From positions 1 to 32,877 of the forward strand of contig JAUIIC010000017.1 of assembly GCA_030431935.1 (NCBI GenBank): a stretch of 32,877 bases of DNA, given 5' to 3'. Source of the DNA: Alphaproteobacteria bacterium (GTDB taxonomy: Bacteria > Pseudomonadota > Alphaproteobacteria > Rhodobacterales > Rhodobacteraceae). Positions 30,129 through 32,877 of the stretch are shown here, one piece after another. Within the stretch, counting starts at the first letter, position 1; the number at the start of each line of letters is the position of its first letter. The notes below the pieces were generated by a model. The model did not search any database. It saw only the letters and a list, made by a program, of their open reading frames with translations, and had not been told where the DNA came from. A program made the position numbers and the translations under genes.

Positions 30129-31481
30129 ATGGCAAGCGCACTTATCGTCCTGGCCGCCGGTCTCGGGACCCGCATGAAGTCGGACCTGCCGAAAGTGCTG
30201 CACGAGGTCGGAGGGCTTCCGCTGTTCGCCCATGCGATCGCGTCGGGAACCGCGTTGGAGCCCGAACGCACGGTGCTGGTCGTGGGACACGGGGCCGAGG
30301 CGGTCGGCAAGGCCGCCGAGGGGCTGGACCCGGCGCCGGCGCTCGCCGTGCAGGGCGAACGGCTGGGAACGGCGCATGCCGTGGCCCAGGCGCGCGCGGC
30401 GCTAGAGGGGTTCGAGGGCGACGCCTTTGTCCTTTACGGCGATACCCCGTTCATAAGCCCGGAGACGCTCGAACGCATGGCCGAGGCGCGCGCGGCGGGC
30501 CACGCCGTCGTCGTGCTGGGCTTCAAGGCCGCCGACCCCGGGCGGTACGGCCGTCTTGTCATGTCGGGCGACAGCCTGGAACGGATCGTGGAATTCAAGG
30601 ACGCGTTGCCGGAAGAACGCGCGATCACGCTGTGCAACAGCGGCGTGGTGGCGGCCGACGCAACGACGCTTTTCGACCTGATCGACGCGGTGGGCAACGA
30701 CAATGCGGCGGGTGAGTATTACCTGACCGACATCGTCGCCATCGCGCGGTCGCGCGGGCTGAGCGCGACGGCGGTGACCTGCGACGAGGCCGAGACCCTG
30801 GGCGTGGACACGCGCGAACGCCTTGCCGAGGCGGAAGCGATCTTCCAGGCCCGCGCACGGGCTGAGGCGCTGGACATCGGCGTGACGATGCAGGCCCCCG
30901 AGACGGTGTTCTTTGCGCATGATACCGTGATCGGGCGCGACGTGGTGATCGAGCCCAACGTGGTCTTCGGCCCGGGTGTCACCGTGGAAAGCGGCGCGCG
31001 CATCCGCGCCTTCAGCCATCTGGAGGGCTGCCATGTCGGCGCGCGCGCCGTCATCGGGCCCTATGCAAGGCTGCGCCCCGGCGCGGAACTGGGCAACGAC
31101 ACGCGGGTCGGAAACTTCGTCGAGATCAAAAATGCCATCCTCGGCGACGGCGCCAAGGCCAACCACCTCACCTATATCGGCGATGCCGAGGTGGGCGCGC
31201 GCACGAACATCGGGGCCGGCACTGTCACCTGCAACTACGACGGCGTCTTCAAGTATCGCACCGTCATCGGCGAGGATGCGTTCATCGGCTCTGACACGAT
31301 GCTGGTGGCGCCGGTCACGCTCGGGGACCGCGCGATGACGGCCTCGGGGTCGGTCATCACCAAGGACATCCCCGCCGGGGGGCTCGGGCTGGGGCGTGCC
31401 GTGCAGGAAACCAAGGAAGGCCTCGGGGCACGCATCATGGACAAGCTGCGCGCCCGCAAGGCGGCAAAGTCGAAGGGATAG
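30129..31481 (+). CDS. glmU: Bifunctional GlcN-1-P acetyltransferase / GlcNAc-1-P uridyltransferase (GlmU)
   Basis: This 450-residue enzyme performs the last two steps to UDP-GlcNAc. The N-terminal uridyltransferase starts SALIVLAAGLGTRMKSDLPKVLHEVGGLP, the pyrophosphorylase signature, and contains VLYGDTPFI with the metal-binding Asp. The C-terminal half is a left-handed beta-helix of hexapeptide repeats (VIGRDVVIEPNVVFGPGVTVESGARI...) with the acetyltransferase segment NFVEIKNAILGDGAKANHLTYIGDAEVGARTNIGAGTVTCNYDGVFKYRTVIGEDAFIGSDTMLVAPV. The ORF track starts 82 codons upstream; the ATG at 30129 follows CAGAGGAGCC and begins the family N-terminus. The C-terminus is short compared with E. coli GlmU (456). 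glmS follows after three bases. Confidence 0.97.
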   Translation: MASALIVLAAGLGTRMKSDLPKVLHEVGGLPLFAHAIASGTALEPERTVLVVGHGAEAVGKAAEGLDPAPALAVQGERLGTAHAVAQARAALEGFEGDAFVLYGDTPFISPETLERMAEARAAGHAVVVLGFKAADPGRYGRLVMSGDSLERIVEFKDALPEERAITLCNSGVVAADATTLFDLIDAVGNDNAAGEYYLTDIVAIARSRGLSATAVTCDEAETLGVDTRERLAEAEAIFQARARAEALDIGVTMQAPETVFFAHDTVIGRDVVIEPNVVFGPGVTVESGARIRAFSHLEGCHVGARAVIGPYARLRPGAELGNDTRVGNFVEIKNAILGDGAKANHLTYIGDAEVGARTNIGAGTVTCNYDGVFKYRTVIGEDAFIGSDTMLVAPVTLGDRAMTASGSVITKDIPAGGLGLGRAVQETKEGLGARIMDKLRARKAAKSKG

Positions 31482-31484
31482 GGC

Positions 31485-32877
31485 ATGTGCGGAATCGTCG
31501 GCATACTCGGAAACCACGAAGCCTCGCCCATCCTTGTGGATGCGCTGCGACGGCTGGAATACCGCGGCTATGACAGTGCGGGCATCGCCACGGTCAACGA
31601 AAGGCGCAGCCTCGACCGACGCCGCGCCATCGGCAAGCTGGTCAACCTCGCCGACCTGCTGGTGCATCAGCCACTGCCGGGCAAGGCCGGGATTGGCCAC
31701 ACCCGCTGGGCCACGCATGGCGCGCCCACCGAGGGCAACGCGCACCCGCACCGTGCCGGGCGTGTGGCCGTGGTGCACAACGGGATCATCGAGAACTTCC
31801 GCGACCTTAAGGAAGAGCTTTCCAACGTGGGGGCCGAGTTCCATTCCGACACCGACACCGAAACCGTCGCCGTGCTGGCCGAGCACTACCTCTCGCAAGG
31901 GCTGTCGCCCCGCGACGCGGCCGAACAGACGATCGCCCGCCTGCATGGGGCCTTTGCCCTGTGCTTCCTGTTCGACGGCGAAGATGACCTGCTGATCGCC
32001 GCGCGCAAGGGATCGCCGCTGGCCATCGGGCATGGCGACGGTGAGGTCTTCGTCGGATCGGACGCCATCGCGCTGGCCCCGCTGACGGACCGGATCACCT
32101 ACCTGGAAGAAGGCGACTGGGCCGTGCTCACCCGCGACAGCGTCGAAATCATCGACGCGGGGGGCCGCCGCGCGAACCGCCCGGTCAAGGTCGTCCAGAT
32201 CGACACCACGCGGATCGAGAAGGGCGGATACCGCCACTTCATGGCCAAGGAGATCGCCGAACAGCCGATGGTGATCGGTGATGCGATCCAGCGTTACCTG
32301 AACACCGAGGGCACCGCGCTGGCCCTGCCCGACGGGGTGCCGGACTTCGCGCAGGTCGATCGCCTGACCATGGTGGCCTGCGGCACCGCCTTCTACGCCT
32401 GCCTCACCGCGAAATACTGGTTCGAGCAGGTGGCCGGCCTGCCCGTCGAGGTCGATGTCGCAAGCGAGTTCCGCTACCGCGAACCGCCGGTCACCCCGCG
32501 CACCGTGGGCATCTTCGTCAGCCAGTCGGGCGAGACCGCCGACACCCTGGCCGCCCTGCGCTACATGGCGGGCAAGGCCGATGCGATCCTGTCGGTGGTC
32601 AATGTCGCCGAAAGCTCGATCGCGCGCGAAAGCGACCTCGCCCTGCCGATCCACGCGGGCGCCGAGATCGGCGTCGCCTCGACCAAGGCGTTCACCTGCC
32701 AGCTGACCGTGCTGGCGCTGTTGGCGCTGAAGGCGGCGCATGACAGGGGTCGGCTGGACGACGCGGGCCTTGCGCGCCAGATCGCGGCGCTGCGCAGCAT
32801 CCCGGGGCTGGTGAACCAGACGCTGGACCGCGCGGCCGAGATCGAGGACGCAGCCTATGCCCTGGCCGAGGCGCGCG
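31485..32877 (+). CDS. glmS: Glutamine--fructose-6-phosphate aminotransferase (GlmS), partial, 3' end missing
   Basis: This gene runs off the right edge, so it is not in the ORF track; about 464 of an expected 605-610 codons are present. It makes glucosamine-6-P from fructose-6-P and glutamine. The N-terminus MCGIVGILGNHEASPILVDALRRLEYRGYDSAGIATV has the Cys2 nucleophile of the class II glutaminase domain; GHTRWATHGAPTEGNAHPH and the downstream HNGIIENF are further family blocks. After the linker, the isomerase part shows ACGTAFYACLTAKYWFEQ and SQSGETADTLAALRYM (SIS phosphosugar site), then STKAFTCQLTVLALLAL. It starts three bases after glmU with no clear ribosome site of its own, so it is co-translated. 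No glmS ribozyme sequence is expected or seen. Confidence 0.97.
   Translation, partial: MCGIVGILGNHEASPILVDALRRLEYRGYDSAGIATVNERRSLDRRRAIGKLVNLADLLVHQPLPGKAGIGHTRWATHGAPTEGNAHPHRAGRVAVVHNGIIENFRDLKEELSNVGAEFHSDTDTETVAVLAEHYLSQGLSPRDAAEQTIARLHGAFALCFLFDGEDDLLIAARKGSPLAIGHGDGEVFVGSDAIALAPLTDRITYLEEGDWAVLTRDSVEIIDAGGRRANRPVKVVQIDTTRIEKGGYRHFMAKEIAEQPMVIGDAIQRYLNTEGTALALPDGVPDFAQVDRLTMVACGTAFYACLTAKYWFEQVAGLPVEVDVASEFRYREPPVTPRTVGIFVSQSGETADTLAALRYMAGKADAILSVVNVAESSIARESDLALPIHAGAEIGVASTKAFTCQLTVLALLALKAAHDRGRLDDAGLARQIAALRSIPGLVNQTLDRAAEIEDAAYALAEAR

Noticed and set aside
31485-31530. glmS ribozyme/riboswitch before glmS
   Set aside because: There are only three bases between glmU and glmS; such ribozymes need a long leader and belong mainly to Gram-positive bacteria.
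30402-32741. 779-codon minus-strand ORF opposite glmU and glmS
   Set aside because: It crosses two genes with intact catalytic motifs on the plus strand and has shadow-type composition.

Overview
This is a GC-rich window from an alphaproteobacterium, most likely a member of the Rhodobacteraceae/Rhodobacterales. The evidence is a 14-gene nuo (complex I) cluster broken up by small accessory reading frames, a NuoE with an Ala/Pro-rich C-terminal extension, and a nearby leucine-catabolism operon. From memory, the Paracoccus and Rhodobacter nuo clusters are also interrupted by unidentified reading frames. No rRNA, tRNA, CRISPR array, insertion sequence or phage gene is visible. The window is densely coded; the longest gap is about 269 bases (19252-19520) and no gap exceeds 300.

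Layout, in transcription order on the minus strand. (1) 30007-28081: a phosphoglycolate phosphatase-like HAD protein followed by a DegT-family PLP aminotransferase. (2) 27984-19521: a leucine/isovalerate (liu-type) operon. It encodes isovaleryl-CoA dehydrogenase, two small exported LprI/DUF1311-like proteins, both methylcrotonyl-CoA carboxylase subunits, a glutathione S-transferase, HMG-CoA lyase, a methylglutaconyl-CoA hydratase and a small membrane protein. A perfect 14-bp palindrome (TGAACGCTTGTTCA) lies just upstream of the first gene. (3) 19251-373: nuoA, B, C, D, [DUF4267-like membrane protein], [lipoprotein], E, [two-TM protein with a helix-hairpin-helix domain], [DUF5337-like small TM protein], F, [lipoprotein], [28-codon ORF], [DUF3291-like], G, [lipoprotein], H, [methyltransferase-like], I, J, [38-aa TM ORF], K, L, M, N. 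(4) 383-1: the 5' part of a birA-like biotin ligase that runs off the left edge.

On the plus strand, 30129-32877 holds glmU followed 3 bases later by glmS, which is cut by the right edge. These two genes diverge from the gph-like gene across a 121-bp promoter region.

How the parts work together: the nuo genes encode a proton-pumping NADH:ubiquinone oxidoreductase. The liu operon converts isovaleryl-CoA to acetyl-CoA and acetoacetate and yields reducing power. MccA carries the biotinyl-lysine motif that a BirA enzyme would modify. GlmS and GlmU make UDP-GlcNAc for the cell envelope.

The most unusual material is the accessory set inside nuo: a methyltransferase-like gene between nuoH and nuoI with a TTG start, a duplicated helix-hairpin-helix domain shared by NuoE and its neighbour, three different lipoproteins, and two very small overlapping ORFs absent from the ORF track. 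The liu operon adds two six-cysteine exported proteins and a GST tightly coupled to catabolic genes. Several genes start upstream or downstream of the start given in the ORF track; the reasons are stated per gene.
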